DNA from: Dendrophyllia cribrosa
Taxonomy: Eukaryota > Cnidaria > Anthozoa > Scleractinia > Dendrophylliidae
Direction: 5' to 3'
NCBI GenBank assembly: GCA_024195265.1
Contig: JAJLRJ010000006.1
Coordinates: 13,586,139 to 13,650,138 of the forward strand
Length of the DNA: 64,000 nt
Positions 20,137-32,381 of this stretch are shown in pieces. Position 1 is the first letter of the stretch, and the number at the start of each line of letters is the position of its first letter. The notes below the pieces were generated by a model, which had not been told where the DNA came from, made no database searches, and saw only the letters and a program-made list of their open reading frames with translations. The position numbers and the translations under genes are program-made.

Positions 20137-20484
20137 TTGTTTGTCAATGATCGCGTGCTTCTTGTTTGCGTGATGACAGTTTTGGGGCGTACAATTACAC
20201 AAAGACTTCTTTATGAAAATTCCGGGAGCGTTTTATCGAGTGCTGGAGAAAACTGTTTAGTGAGCTGTGGGTAATAAATTCAGTTGAAACCAAACGTGAG
20301 TTTCCTTTGCGGCGCGAACCAATTCCCGATATTTCCCTCAACTTAATTATCGGGCAAAGGTGTGAATCTAGGAACAATCAATCTATATTTCCGGGGGAAA
20401 GTGGTGGTCGTCGCACCCTTTAGGGTTAGAATATGTTTTCGGTATCTATAAAGTTTCAAGATGTCTACATGTGCAGCCATCGTA

Positions 20485-21255
20485 GTACCTTTCAATGTTG
20501 TGAATAAGGCAAAGCATAAGATTTTAAAAGTTGGCTCAAGTAGTAATAGACCTTCTAGGATGCAAATAATCGATCATTGTTCCTCCTCCATCCCCCTCCC
20601 CCCCCCCCCCCCCCCCACCCCCCCTCCCCCCCCCCCCCCCCCCCCCCCATTTTATAAAAAGATCATTACGTCTGGAGCCTTGTGAATTCCACTCTGGATT
20701 TAATTTGGTTTGTCCTTTTAGGGAAGGAAAGAAGAGCAAATCCTCTTGCACGAGTATTTTTGCAGGAATAAATTGTGTAATTTGAGGATTTAATATCACG
20801 TTTACGTTTCTGTTGGGAAAACTGAAGGCGGCCCGTTTTGACGCCACCGGGCGTTAAACAATCTTCAAGTTAATGGCATTTGCTTTCTGATTTTAATACA
20901 CCTTCCTAGAGTTTTAAATTTAGCCTAGTCTTCATTCATAGCATTTCCTTTCCGGTTTAGAATTTAATTTCGTTTACGTAGCGCTCTGTAAAGCCGCGCT
21001 TATGTAGAAAACACGGTTAGTTAACTCATGGATTTACAAAGTTTACCTTCTCGTTAAGACATAAACTGCACTTTAAGTACACTACAGCACCTCAATGAAC
21101 GCCTCAAGAATTGTCAGTCGTCAAGGATCCACGAACAGTGTACGAAAAAATGATGTCTCTGAAACGCTTAGTTAATACATTCTGAGACAAACAATGCAGC
21201 TAAAGATAGTGTGACTAAGGTCAGGGGCCGGGAAAGTTCCCCCAATTCTTGGAAG
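20485..21255 (+). repeat. Segmental repeat, copy 2, with a poly-C tract
   Basis: Direct repeat of 13010-13530 (same order and strand), interrupted by the C-rich tract at 20588-20648 and about 200 bp of extra DNA. The best-kept part is 20900-21220. No coding sequence. Confidence 0.75.
20588..20648. repeat. Poly-C tract
   Basis: About 60 bases almost entirely C on the + strand. G-quadruplex-prone on the minus strand. Confidence 0.95.
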
Positions 21256-22165
21256 GACAGGAAGTGGAAAATTCCAAACATATTATTATGTCAATGAATA
21301 TGTAAATAGATGCGAGGCCGAGAGGAAAGGGTCCGAGCCATAGGTAGGGTCCAAATTTTAAAGTTAATTTTCTCAGGAAAACAAAATTCCAGGATTGAAT
21401 TCACGGTGCACCAGTAATCTTTCACTATGGTGACATTTTAAAAACCCGGGGAGGGGGGAGGGGGGCGGAGGTAATAATTCATAAGCACATGATTCTATCG
21501 ATCAGAGACTTCCAATTGATCACGTGCATGAACCTTTAAATCTGGTAATCCATGCCCGGAGTGGGATTGGATTTGATTGATTTAAGTCCCAGGGAAAAGT
21601 AGGCTTGAATGTGCAAATAATGCAATCAGTATCGCTGAATGTTTAATGAGAATGATTTTAAAATGACCACCATGATCTTTATATAAAGTCCACACGTATT
21701 TATTTTTATAAAGAATAATAATATGATATGAGTAGTAGTTCATAGTCAGGATTCTTACTACAACAAATGGTTACTTATATTTTTGTTCAGTACTGTTTTA
21801 CGATATCTAGCCCATTCTATTTGAAAATCTGTCCAACAAAATAAGAAACCAACAGTTTAGCAAGTACGCCGTTTACAGTAAATTGCTAGGTAAGTAAGTG
21901 GTTCAGAGATGCAAGCTGCTTATTTCTACTCGTTCTCAGTCACTAAAAAAATATTGTCAGACGTTTTATCCACTGATCTGTCAACTGACTTTGGCATAGC
22001 ATTCTTCTGTAGATCACGTTTTCCTCAGAACTTTAACGACAGAAGCCAGGAAGCCATGGCTACTTCGTCGAAGCCAGTCGGTATATTAAGTGACACATGT
22101 GTTGTCAGTGCCAATCAGTCAACTTGTTTATCATGTATGCTAATTTCCTCTTCCGCACAAAAGCG
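21256..22165. other. Intergenic DNA, no gene seen
   Basis: No convincing gene. The + strand frame starting 21909 runs into the poly-G element and has no family resemblance. Confidence 0.4.
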
Positions 22166-22172
22166 AATTTGT

Positions 22173-22178
22173 CCCCGG

Positions 22179-22215
<37 letters not shown>

Positions 22216-22646
22216 CTCTGCAATTTTTTGGGTGGGGGTGTGCCGCTGGGACTCTGAGACCCTTAACCTATACTAGCCATTTATGCTGCACAGGCATTTT
22301 GCAACCCTATTATAGACTGAACACCGAAAAACCCTACCCTATCCTAGACCTATTCCAGACTTGCTATTTTCCAGAAACTCGTTCACTATCACAGTTATTA
22401 GTTAACAGGGGTCAGTAAAAATGCCGTACTGCCCGCTGTACCAATTTTTAAATGCCATTTGCCAGTAAACCTTGTCTAAACTAAATTCTTCACGCAAACT
22501 GATTAGTTTCGCGGAAAATGATACCCTCAGTTCTAGACCAAAAATCTCTGATTACTATACCCTATCCCAGACTAAACTGCCTGAAAACCATACCCTTCAC
22601 AGCGGCACATACCTATATAGCTCGTATATGGGAGTACCCCGCGGGG
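22173..22646 (-). mobile_element. Poly-G/poly-C-ended element, copy 1, 7-bp TSD
   Basis: Begins ccccggggagggg followed by a ~30-base G run and ends gtaccccgcgggg, with aatttgt duplicated at 22166-22172 and 22647-22653. The interior matches, in reverse, 58781-59229 and 27960-28477. Non-coding. Confidence 0.85.
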
Positions 22647-22659
22647 AATTTGTTTAATC

Positions 22660-23274
22660 TCCGTTAATTTGGGACACGCTTTTTGTAGAATGTTTTGAAG
22701 TTGTCCAAAAAAACTTGCACCACGTGTTTAAAACCTTATCAAAAAACACAACTACTCGTTTTTTAAACAGCACATTAAGTTCTCCTTGTATCACGTTTAT
22801 GAAGGCAATTACACAATTCTTTGCTTTATATTTTATAGCCTGGAATCTACAACGGTTCTTACAACTCCTTGACAGATACCAACAATTAATGTGAGATTGC
22901 CGGAATAAAAGTCATTATTAAAGCGGGGGTACACATGAATTTGAGTGACATTTGAAGAGGTTTAAAGAAGGGAAAGAAGAAAGAAAATGATTTTTGGAAC
23001 ACCAACAGACAGTTGATACCCACACAAGAGCACCCCAGGTTGCTAGTGGACTAACCTGGTGTCCGTCTATTAAATATTAACTACAAATTCTAATTTTAAA
23101 ACTTCAATGAATATTTCTTATTTCTCTAAATTTTACAAATCCTTTGAGAAAAACTATTTCCTCCCAAAAATCACCCCAAAATTTACAAAACATTCCACAA
23201 CATAGATTCATGAGATGAGTGAAGGGTTTTTGAGTTGCTTGAAACTTAAACGAGATATTTCCGTTAAAGCCATG
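22660..23274. other. Intergenic DNA, no gene seen
   Basis: No open frame or repeat recognised. Confidence 0.4.
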
Positions 23275-23998
23275 TTAAGGTTACAGTGTACCTTCAGATC
23301 GAAAATTTATTGAAATTTTTTTTGGCGTCAAAATAAAGTTAACAGAATGAACTTTCATCCAAAAAAAATTATCGAAAAATAATGAAAATTGACGGAGAAA
23401 TGACGGTATAACTTTTGTGGGCGGAGTTTGTTTATGAAGCGATATGTTTTTCTAAGCGCTGTTTTCTCAAAGTTAATTTTTCGCTTGTAGGGGACACTTT
23501 AAAGAGCTACAACTCAAAGGGAATTTGTTCGATTTTCCTCAAATTTGGACACAAGCTAGGCTAACATACAATAAACAAAAATCGTGTCGGCGAATTTCTT
23601 ATTTCCGAAAACTTTTTCGTCAAGAGCCATTTCCGTGCGATCACTCCAAATTTTTTTCTCCCTTTTTCGAAAATATTCTGTAACTTTTCACTGCAATTGA
23701 ATATGGGAAATCGCCGACACGTTTTTTTAGCGCTTCGTGTTCGGAAACCCGAGGACAAATTAAATTAGCAAAATACAATAATCGCTTTGAGTTATAGCGT
23801 TTTAAAGTTGATTCGGACGTTCGAATTTAGACGTCGTAAAAAATTCGACAATTCATTTTATTACCAAATGGTTTCCATATTTAGATAGCCAGCTCTATAA
23901 GCTTTAATTTGATATTGGGTTTAGGTATATTAAGTGTAATCTTAAGACGCTAGAGCTGTTATACTGGAGACACCCCCGAAGGTACACTGTAACCTTAA
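23275..23998 (+). mobile_element. 724-bp TTAA-flanked element, copy 1 (piggyBac-like MITE)
   Basis: Bounded by TTAAGGTTACAGTGTACCTTC and its inverse; both ends carry the TTAA that piggyBac elements target. Matches 37622-38348 in reverse over its length. No transposase. piggyBac membership is inferred from the TTAA target only. Confidence 0.8.
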
Positions 23999-24658
23999 AG
24001 GGGGACAAGAACATGGCTTTCTTAACATTTACATCGAATTTTCAGTGCCAGATACATCCATTTGAAGTAGATACGAGTTAAAACGCGCCTTTTAACATGT
24101 TAATCGCAATGAACAAACCCATAATCGACACACACACACATTAAAACTGTGCAATTGCGCACTAAACAATAGACGAAACTTGTTGAAATCTGAATCTAAG
24201 TCAACATAACTTCCTTAAAGTTGATTGGCTGAGCTGAAAGCTCCTCAATGTCTTGCCGAACGAAACGTACTGAAAGAGTCAGTTTTCTGTTAAGCAAAAT
24301 TATATATGTCCAATGATTGCTTGTTACGTCTTCATGATCATTTACGTTGGTTTCGTTTCCCTTGTACTCTTTGGAAGTCGTGCATCATCAGGTGCTGGGA
24401 TAACCACTCGATATTGGGTGTATTGAAAGCTGTAGTTGTACTACACTTAATTGATCTTAATTAGAAAACTTTTCCCCCGTTTCGCAACTACAATCCGAGT
24501 ATGAGAAAAAACTTTCCTGATGCTGCAAGAATAATTGTTGTGGAAGACTTCAGTTCCATTAACTCATTCACTCATTCCACTCCATATTTAGAAGAGCTGA
24601 CTTCACCGTGAAAGAAAGTCGTACGGATCCCCAAGTGAGGTAGAGGAGGTGGTGGGGG

Positions 24659-24692
<34 letters not shown>

Positions 24693-24897
24693 ACTCAATA
24701 ACGTTTCATACCGATATGGATTCGTCCTGAGGTTCAACCCATTACCCTTCTACAAACCAACTCTCATCGAAATGAATAAAGGGGTTAGTATTTAAAGAAA
24801 CTTTGGTTTACACTGAGCGTTAAGTTCGAAGCCATGAATCTGACACTTGGACCAGTCGCTTACATGAGAAGGTTTGCTCTTTTTCACGAAATTAACT
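23999..24897. other. Intergenic DNA with a 30-base G run
   Basis: 24660-24691 is essentially all G. Otherwise no gene or repeat could be supported. Confidence 0.5.
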
Positions 24898-25273
24898 AAA
24901 GGGCCACTGTCCCAGCTGAAATATCGTGTTTTCATGATTATGGCCAGGAGCTTGCATTAAGCTTACTTTATTATTGTGAAATTGGAAGATACCATCATTA
25001 AAAGTGCCGGATAGAAGCAAAGAAATATAAAGAGACGAACTGACCAGACTAACGGCTAGAAAAGTCAAAATTTCACAAGAATGGCAAGTTTGATTTATTG
25101 ACAAGCGGTCAATGAATCAAATTTTATGAACTGTAATCCACTTCAATCCTTGCAATCTTGCACTTTATCTCCAAACTACTGCTTTTGTTTTGCTCTATAG
25201 AATCTTTTTATCCAACTAAGTTGTATTTTTGGTAGTATTTGGCGTGCTATTTCGCCGGGACAGTGTCCCTTTA
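24898..25273. mobile_element. ~376-bp MITE, TIR aaaggg(a/c)cactgtccc, copy 1
   Basis: Ends aaagggccactgtcccagct and cgggacagtgtccctttaa. The interior has a ttgatttattgac inverted motif and matches 37044-37434 in the same orientation and 50838-51150 in part. Confidence 0.8.
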
Positions 25274-25840
25274 AGCGAAAATTTCACACGAAGTGACTTT
25301 GTCTTAGAAAGAAAGGAACGGTTTGAGAAAAGTCACCTAAAATTATCAGTCTTGGGAGATTGAGAGCTTGGGAAGCCTGTGCTTTACGAAAACGTTTAGA
25401 GACTGGTACCAAACCAGTTTAGCGCCTGTCTGAATCCTTACATGTATGTCTAAAACTGCAGTGAAAATATCTGTCTTGTTCGAAAGAAGAGCCAATTTGA
25501 CTGAATAAGATGAAGTGGAGTTCCTAGAAAGCTATACAAGAATCTGACAAATGCAGACACGGGAAAACTGGAGTGAATTCGTCCAAGGTATTTCAGCTGC
25601 TAGACATTCACGCCTGCTAAGCTTATTTTCATATTAAAAACTAGCTACAGTTTTTAGGCCTACGCTGCGATTTCCATGCACTAGGTATTTAAAAATGACT
25701 ACAAGGCGACAGACTGAGAAGGTACTGTTACAATGTAAAGTAATCATCCTGCAATTAATGCCTCACAATTCGTTCAAATTTTTCAGTGATCGGGTCAGTG
25801 AGACAAACATGCAACAACAACCACCAACAGGCAAAATCTG
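25274..25840. other. Intergenic DNA, no gene seen
   Basis: No supported feature. Confidence 0.4.
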
Positions 25841-25844
25841 AAAA

Positions 25845-26222
25845 TCATTGCCGAGGGAAACAGTCAATTTTGTTTCCTGAGAATCTTGATATTTCCCTAT
25901 AATAATTGCTGGTCTCGAGTGAAACAGTGAGTTTTGTTTCCTGAGAATTCTCAGAAAACATCGAGATTTGAGGGAAACAAAATTCACTGTTTCCCAAGGG
26001 ATCAGTCATTAAGTGATTTGTTATAAAGCAACACAAAATCTTATAATTAGTCATAATCATGCCACCTTTTGTCATTGCGGTCTGATCATGTGCACTAGCA
26101 GGCACCAGAGCACTATTACCCTCTGACATAAAAAATGTTGCCGGCTTTCGCAAAATAATGTTGCCCACTCATGGATGTTTGGCGGAAAACTATATGTTTG
26201 ATGTCATGTGACCATGAATCAA
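25845..26222 (+). repeat. Fold-back repeat with GGGAAACAGTGAATTTTG motif, copy 1
   Basis: Starts with inverted copies of gggaaacagt(c/g)a and continues into tgccaccttttgtca...gatgtcatgtgaccatgaat, matching 41150-41500 in order and orientation. A truncated third copy begins near 39432. Non-coding. Confidence 0.7.
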
Positions 26223-26935
26223 CCATTAAATGTGTACATTGTATTGAGAAAATCTCCAGCTATATAACAATATAATTTTAGTCACAATCAGATACTGCAG
26301 TGACTGTAGAAAGCAGAACTCAATTCTAAAGAAGATTAGCTCTCTGTAACTGCATGTTGCAACTGCCAGCTTATTTTGCAAAGATTTTACTCTTTGGTTA
26401 CTATGTAGACATTGAATGCAAACAAACGAGTCAAAGTTTGATGAGGACTAAATTTTAATTTTTCACGGAAGAAAAAGAAAGTCATTTCATAGAAGCCAGT
26501 GAAGGACCGCGAAGGTGTGATTTAAAAATTTGGTGGCAAATGCAGTGCCAGGAAACAGCAAAGAATCCACAAAATAAATTAATGCCGTTAGTTCATTTAT
26601 AACTGAAGTGTGTTTGGGAAATTAATCTGTGGAATTTAAAATAAATAAGCCCATTACTGGCTTAATTTGCTGGTCCATGGAACTACATGTACTGTATAAT
26701 GCTGCTCTCTTAACATGCTGTTACAATAAATATTAACATAACAATTTTTTTGCAACTTGCTTTGCAAAAGAAATTGTTGCCAGTTGCTTGCTTGTTTATT
26801 TCAAGCACGTTTGAGGTTGGGGGAGGGAGGCTTGTCATAATAATATTTATATAACGGAACACAAATCATCCAAACTTCCTGTGCGTGGCTAATTGTCCAT
26901 GAACCATACTTTGATTGTTGAATAATTAATACACC

Positions 26936-27043
26936 TTATTCAATGGTTTAACAGATAATACGCACAGATATTTTGCAGGGCTCAAAAAATGCAAGCAATG
27001 AGTGAAATATCGGCAAGTGTTATCTGTTAAACCATTGAATAAG
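26936..27043. repeat. 108-bp inverted-repeat element
   Basis: cttattcaatggtttaacag at the left and its reverse complement at the right, 24-bp arms, with unrelated DNA between. Confidence 0.8.
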
Positions 27044-27303
27044 GGATTTATTATTCGACTAAGATTCTTTTATTTAGAATGGCTTGCATCTTTAAACCCG
27101 GATGCTAACGTGTAATATGGCATTCTACTGTGTAATACACTCGGATATTTTGTGTGTGGGGGGAGGGGGGGGATTAATAAATTTCTTGCTTCAAAAAGGG
27201 GTCTGATTATTAGAGGGGGAGGGCTGATGGAGGATTTATGGTTTGTTTTTTGAAAATATCTGTGTACTTAATCAGCTGTTAAATTGTGTTATGTGATGTT
27301 TAG

Positions 27304-27401
27304 CTCACCTGTTTGTGGGAGAAGTGCTTGATGGATTGATTCTTCTGACTAAACGTGGGGACTCCATCTACTCATGCGGCAAACTTAAAGACCTTGATGA
27401 G
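27304..27401 (+). CDS. Profilin-like protein, N-proximal exon
   Basis: Acceptor tttag at 27303 and donor GAG|GTAACT at 27402. Two bases then 32 codons giving HLFVGEVLDGLILLTKRGDS, then IYSCGKLKDLDE. The pattern (helix, then LILL.K.GD.IYS strand turn) resembles the N-terminal part of profilins. The first exon with the start codon was not found. It ends in phase 0 and joins 28904-28955. The frame stays open past the donor to 27632, so an unspliced form is possible. Confidence 0.5.
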
Positions 27402-27842
27402 GTAACTGACAGTCATGCAGCCTTCTCAGAGGGTCCCCTATACCTCTTTGCAACATTAAATCATGTGAAACATTGTGTCTTTTCACACATCACAAATAAT
27501 AACCAAAATGCTTTCACACTGTCTCACACCAAAATCAAGGGTGAATTCATGCTAGTAAAAGACAGGAAAACATGGAAATTTGATTCTTCAGATCACATTG
27601 TTGCCCCTTTATTTTGTTCAAGAGCAAGATAACAGTGCAGACCAGTAAGATTTATGACTCTAGAGCATGCAGAAAGATATAAAAATTAGGAATTACATGT
27701 ACAAATCACAGAAAAATAATTGGTTTCAGTCAATGCGACATGTGTCATGTAAAAAGTATAGGGGGACTTCTTCTTAAACTCTAATAATTATTATAATCAT
27801 GTTTAGTTTTCCTAGAAAAAGAATTCAGCTAGGGACCCTGCT

Positions 27843-27880
27843 TAATAATAATAATAATGATAATAATAATAATAATGCTT
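27843..27880. repeat. (ATA/AAT)n microsatellite
   Basis: About twelve aat trinucleotides with one tga interruption. Confidence 0.95.
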
Positions 27881-27958
27881 ATATAGCACGTGTGTCATAA
27901 GGAGATGCTCTTACGATAATGAAATCACAACTTGGCTTTGCATTTTGGGTGATCACTT

Positions 27959-27959
<1 letters not shown>

Positions 27960-27990
<31 letters not shown>

Positions 27991-28020
27991 GGGATACTCT
28001 CATATATATAAACTACATGC

Positions 28021-28054
<34 letters not shown>

Positions 28055-28477
28055 AGTTTAGTCTGGGATAGGATATAGAAATGAGAGAATTTTGGTCTAG
28101 AAATTATAGGGTATCACATTTGCCGGGAAACTGATCAGTGGTGTGAAGAATCCGGCAAATCTAGAATATTGTACATGTAAGTTGGAAGACAATGAGCCCT
28201 CCATAGACAGAAATAAAATCATTGCGGCAACATTGTTGACAGATGGTTTTTCATTAAAAACACTGTTGTCTTATGGTGATACAGTTCTAAAAGTAGCAAG
28301 TAAAGTCTGGGGTAGGGTAGGGATTTTTTGGTGTCTTGCCTAGAATAGTGTTGCAAAATCAACTTAATACATACATTTTAGTCTGGTATAGGATAAGGGT
28401 TTCAGAGTCCCAGCGACACACCCCGCCCAAAAATATACAGAGTACCCAGCCTCCCTGGGGGGAGGGGGGGGGGGGGG
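27960..28477 (+). mobile_element. Poly-G-ended element, copy 2, in a profilin intron
   Basis: Starts with a ~30-base G run followed by ggatactctcatata and ends in a 16-base G run. tcactt flanks both sides as a 6-7-bp target duplication. The interior matches the 58781 copy (gaagggtatggttttcaagc, agtctgggatagg). Non-coding. Confidence 0.8.
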
Positions 28478-28903
28478 TCACTTATGGGGAGGTTCAACTT
28501 TTTTTAATGAGGTTAACTTTGCATGAGATTGTCATTGTCGGGATGGGAAACATTCCATTGTCTACAGTATTAATGGGTTTCTGTATTTAGCAGGTAAACT
28601 TTAGACATGTATGGGCTTTCGGCTACCTGCTATCAGTTGGGACTTAGAAACCTGTAAAATAATAACAGGGTGTCTACAAAGCAGAGTTTGACTGTATAAC
28701 ATTGTATTAATTTTACAGAGTAGCCTCCCACAAATTTGCTCATATTTTAACCTCAGATCCAGTCTGCACAAGTACTGTTGTGGACCAATTTAAATCCGTA
28801 CCAAAGTTTGTACGGTTGCGCCATAAAATTGACAGAAATATCCAGCAAGAAATTAAATTCACCAATTGAAACTTATGTGCAACATTTTCTTTTCAATCTA
28901 CAG

Positions 28904-28955
28904 AAATACTACTCTCAGTTTCTTGTAATCTTCAACATCACATCTGAAGAGGAAG
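28904..28955 (+). CDS. Profilin-like protein, second recovered exon
   Basis: Strong acceptor (ttttcaatctacag) and donor GAAG|GTACAC. 17 codons plus one base: KYYSQFLVIFNITSEEE. Phases fit the exons on both sides (0 in, 1 out). The start of the exon fits the profilin helix region. Short, so weak alone. Confidence 0.4.
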
Positions 28956-29620
28956 GTACACAAACTTGTATTAAAACGTCATTAACTGTGTGTCGTTCCA
29001 GAAAATTCCTAGACCACCCACAAATGTATTTTTGGTTTTAACTGCCCTCTCCCCTCTTAAAGTTTAGTTTCATACCGGCCCGGTACTTGGCTATTGAGCC
29101 CCCCTCTCCCCCTCAAAATTTCCATTGACCCTGCATGGGGATGGGAGAGGGTGTGTGTCTTTTTATGTGGCTGTGATTTGTGTTCAAACATGAGAAGATT
29201 TGGATCCAATATCTTTTGAAAATCAAGACAAAGTAATTAGCAGCAAAAAGCTAGCTAATGACAATGACACGGTTTCTTATCCGAATGTAAAAATTCTTCT
29301 TCTACATGTACATGTATTTCGAGAGGGCTCCCCATAATATACCGTAGTTGAGATACATGTACTGTGGCTTGGCTGGATGTATAAAAATCAACATAATGAT
29401 TATACTGATTTTATCCAGCAGATAACACAAAGGATTTTGTTGAGACTTACATGTATCCACTGGATAGAGATTTATCCAGTGGATAGCTCTATCCACCTTT
29501 TGAACAACCGGGGCCTGACCTACGTTGTATTAACCACTAGAACCTTGGGTTGACGGTAATGTCATCCAAGTCAGTTGTCTTGTTTCTGTCTGATCGATTT
29601 TGCATAACTTTTTCTTGCAG

Positions 29621-29711
29621 AATCTACTCTTTGCCAAAAAGGATTTGTTCTGCAAACTGGTATAGATGCTTGTGAAGATAAATACATTATTTATAACAAG
29701 AACTTTTGCAG
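29621..29711 (+). CDS. Profilin-like protein, third recovered exon
   Basis: Acceptor tttttcttgcag, donor TGCAG|GTAGGC. It completes a Glu codon with the preceding exon, then STLCQKGFVLQTGIDACEDK and YIIYNKNFC, and leaves two bases (AG) for the next exon. Open in only one frame. Corresponds to the profilin strand region before the VYA turn. Confidence 0.45.
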
Positions 29712-29804
29712 GTAGGCCCATTACCTGTCGGTGTTAATGCATGGCACACATTTTTAATACTAGGTGCTCTTCTCAAACCATTTAATCGCATTCGAAGAAC
29801 GCAA

Positions 29805-29966
29805 TCCTAATTTCGTGTTGGTTGTCCTGTGGTTTATGTGCAGTAAAATTTGAGATTTTTTGGCAGACGGTCTTCCAAATGGCCGCCCCTATTGTTTTTT
29901 TTCAGGGGCTCATTTCCGCCGGAAATTCCTTCGAACGCGTCTCCATAATCTGTGATTACTGCTAGT
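29805..29966 (+). repeat. ~162-bp dispersed repeat, copy 1
   Basis: Matches 49365-49528 in reverse with very high identity (gacggtcttccaaatggc, tttccgccggaaattcctt). No inverted ends seen. Confidence 0.8.
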
Positions 29967-30215
29967 ATAACAATAATTCTTGGAGAAATTCAAAGCAAAC
30001 ATTTGCCAAATTTTATGGTAAAAATATTGGTATCAACTATCCAAACGTCATTCACAGTAGTGATCAGCTCCTTTGTGTTCTTTTCATGAATTATTAATGA
30101 TTTTGAGAAGTAGTTGGCTGAGACCAAGCTCTGACAGTGAACTATCAGCTGATCAAAGTGAGTCAAGCCACTTAAATTGCCGTGTAAATAATTAAAAAGT
30201 ATTTGGCATGCCTAG

Positions 30216-30436
30216 TTAACCCTTTCACTCCCAGAGTCAATTATGGAGACATGTAGTGTATACTAGTTCTAAGTTTCGAATCTGTCAATGAAATCCTATG
30301 GTGTGACCATTCAAATGAAATCTCTTTGGCAGTACTTTTGCATTCTACCATTTTTTTTTTTTAATATTTTACAAAAAGAAATGTGGGATTTTTCTTGAAT
30401 TTTGATTTCTGGCACTCTTGGGAGTGAAAGGGTTAA
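30216..30436. mobile_element. ~220-bp TTAA-flanked MITE, TIR ttaaccctttcactccca
   Basis: Ends ttaaccctttcactccca and tgggagtgaaagggttaa. Related sequence lies at 34646-35200 (interrupted), 40755-40945 (reverse) and 62705-62770 (partial, gtcaattatgaagacatgta). Non-coding. Confidence 0.8.
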
Positions 30437-30459
30437 AAACACATTTTAAAAAGAACAAT

Positions 30460-30910
30460 CTAACCAGCTGCCGTAAGCGACCACCCAAAATGCAAAGGTT
30501 GTCACTTATGAGAGGTCAGACCACAGGGCACCCAAAAGTGGTTTAATTTGTATTTAAATCAAATGAACCTGTAGTAATTTCAATGTACAAAGTACCTATC
30601 AGCACAAAATATTGTATCATACAGAGCACATTAATAGGTTTTGGTGCAAAAAGACAAAAGTGTTGTTTCATTGGAGTTGTACTGTTCCATATTATTCATT
30701 ACAATTTGAGTCTGTAGTGACATTGAAATATGAGCAAGTGGTTGCTTACCAGAGGTTAAAAACAGAAAAATTAAAATCACCAGTGTTGAAAGTGGTTGCA
30801 GTCGCATATGAGAGGTTTGACTATCAAGGATTTGACTGGAAGAAATTTGGTATTTTTGGAAAAGTTGTCACTTAGGAGAGGTGGTTGCTGTGACACAGAG
30901 GTTTGACTGT
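30460..30910. repeat. GTAAGCGACCACC / GAGAGGTTTGACTGTAT repeat
   Basis: Opens with gccgtaagcgaccaccc and closes with acacagaggtttgactgtat, with several ggttgc and agaggtttgact motifs between. Same family as 14515-14745 and 44915-45245. Ends about 30 bp before the last profilin exon. Confidence 0.6.
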
Positions 30911-30943
30911 ATTTCTAATGTGTGTACGGCTTTTTCTTTTCAG

Positions 30944-31091
30944 TGTTTATGCAGTGACACGTAATAACAGATCTGGCATCATTGTGTGTAACTTGCCCTA
31001 TGGTATCGTGGTGGCGACTTACTCATTTCCATGCACAAGTGTTAAGGCAATAGACATTGTGGAGAGGGCTTGTGAACTACTGCGAGGATGA
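30944..31091 (+). CDS. Profilin-like protein, C-terminal exon
   Basis: Acceptor tttttcttttcag at 30943. It completes a Ser codon, then VYAVTRNNRSGIIVCNLPYG, IVVATYS.., and ends IDIVERACELLRG with a TGA stop at 31089. The order (VYA turn, N..SGIIV strand, IVVATYS strand, C-terminal amphipathic helix) is that of the profilin C terminus, closest in feel to profilin-4. Profilins bind monomeric actin, poly-proline or phosphoinositides; residues for each partner cannot be assigned here. The recovered exons total about 128 residues, the usual family size. Confidence 0.6.
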
Positions 31092-31369
31092 CATAATAAC
31101 ATGCTGGCCTTTGATCTTTAAAATATCCTGCAGATAAATTAAATTCTATATTACAGTGAGCGTTAGGCAGAACGAAGTGTCCTGTAATTATGTAAATTTG
31201 ATCATGCACAAATGTATATTTGCACATTTTTTGACATAGTTCTAGACCTGCCAAGCCTCATGCCTTAGGCACGAGTCTCACGCCTACTCACGCCCATGGA
31301 GCAATTTCTCACAAATTCTCACGCCTATCACTCAGAAAAGGTTGGCAGGTATATAGTTCATATTTCTGT

Positions 31370-31700
31370 ATTGGAGGCATGGTGGTGTATAATGGTTAGG
31401 ACTTTGAAGGTTGGTGCTTCAAGGCCTAGTCTCTGCTGTTGTGTTGTTTTCTGTGTTCCACATAATGTCTTCCTCCACCTAGGTATATAAATGGGTACTA
31501 GTGACATTAATAATTTTGTCATTTCAGGAGGTTTGCATGTTGCTGTTACCATGCTGCAAGTTCACAATTTCACAGAATTTTATTGTTGGTTAACATTGTC
31601 GCTGTTTCAGCGCCATGTTGCTTGTTGGAATTTACCCTCACAGGGTCTCCATAATGCTTGGGATGGGCACCTTGTGAATTGACTAGCATTCCATCCAGTG
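31370..31700 (+). mobile_element. tRNA-derived SINE, diverged
   Basis: Starts with a tRNA-like head (tggtgtataatggttagga, ttcaaggcctagtctctg) and ends with ctagcattccatccagtg, the tail also found in the SINE at 60444-60705. An insertion or divergence lies in the middle. Pol III boxes are degenerate. Confidence 0.55.
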
Positions 31701-31817
31701 CATTAATCTCTCCTCTCTCTCCCCCACCTCCCACTTCCTCACTTCCTCACTCCCTGTACCATCACCCCACCCTTCGAACGCACTCCCCTAATTTCCAATT
31801 ACTACTAGTAACTACTG

Positions 31818-31924
31818 TATTATAGCGCAAAAGCGCATGTGATATTGCCTAATTCTTAGCAGACTCGGCCGACGCCTCATCGGCTAAGAATTAGGCGATA
31901 TCACGCAAGCTTGAGCGCAATAAT
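31818..31924. repeat. 107-bp fold-back sequence
   Basis: The left arm (gcgcatgtgatattgcctaa ttcttagc) pairs with gctaagaattaggcgatatc acgc on the right around gactcggccgacgcctcat. Likely a MITE. Confidence 0.75.
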
Positions 31925-32381
31925 AGTTTTATAATTCAACACATTGATAACAAAGTAAATCGTATTGAAGAAAAAATATTGAGGCTGGTCTGTCATTTTT
32001 GCATTCTCTTGTCAAAATGCGAAATTTACCTCCATAGACATAGCGTATATCGATTGTATTTGGGCAGTGTATCAATGTGTTGAATTATAATGTTCGTTAT
32101 ACCAGGGACCTATTATATAGGAGTTCGTTATAAGGTTGAAGTATAGTTTAGTTTCTTCTTCCATAAACCACCTTAGATTTATCACAAAGACAAGTTACAT
32201 TTCTTTATTTTTATTAGAAAACTAACATTTATCAGAATTACATGCAACAGTATATAAATTTCCCACTGCTGTTATTCTTATTTCTAAAAATAAATCTCTC
32301 TCACAACAGTCTACTAAATGATTCCATTTTGGTCTTCATGCATCCAGCATACTATCACTATCATGATAATTATTGTCATGG

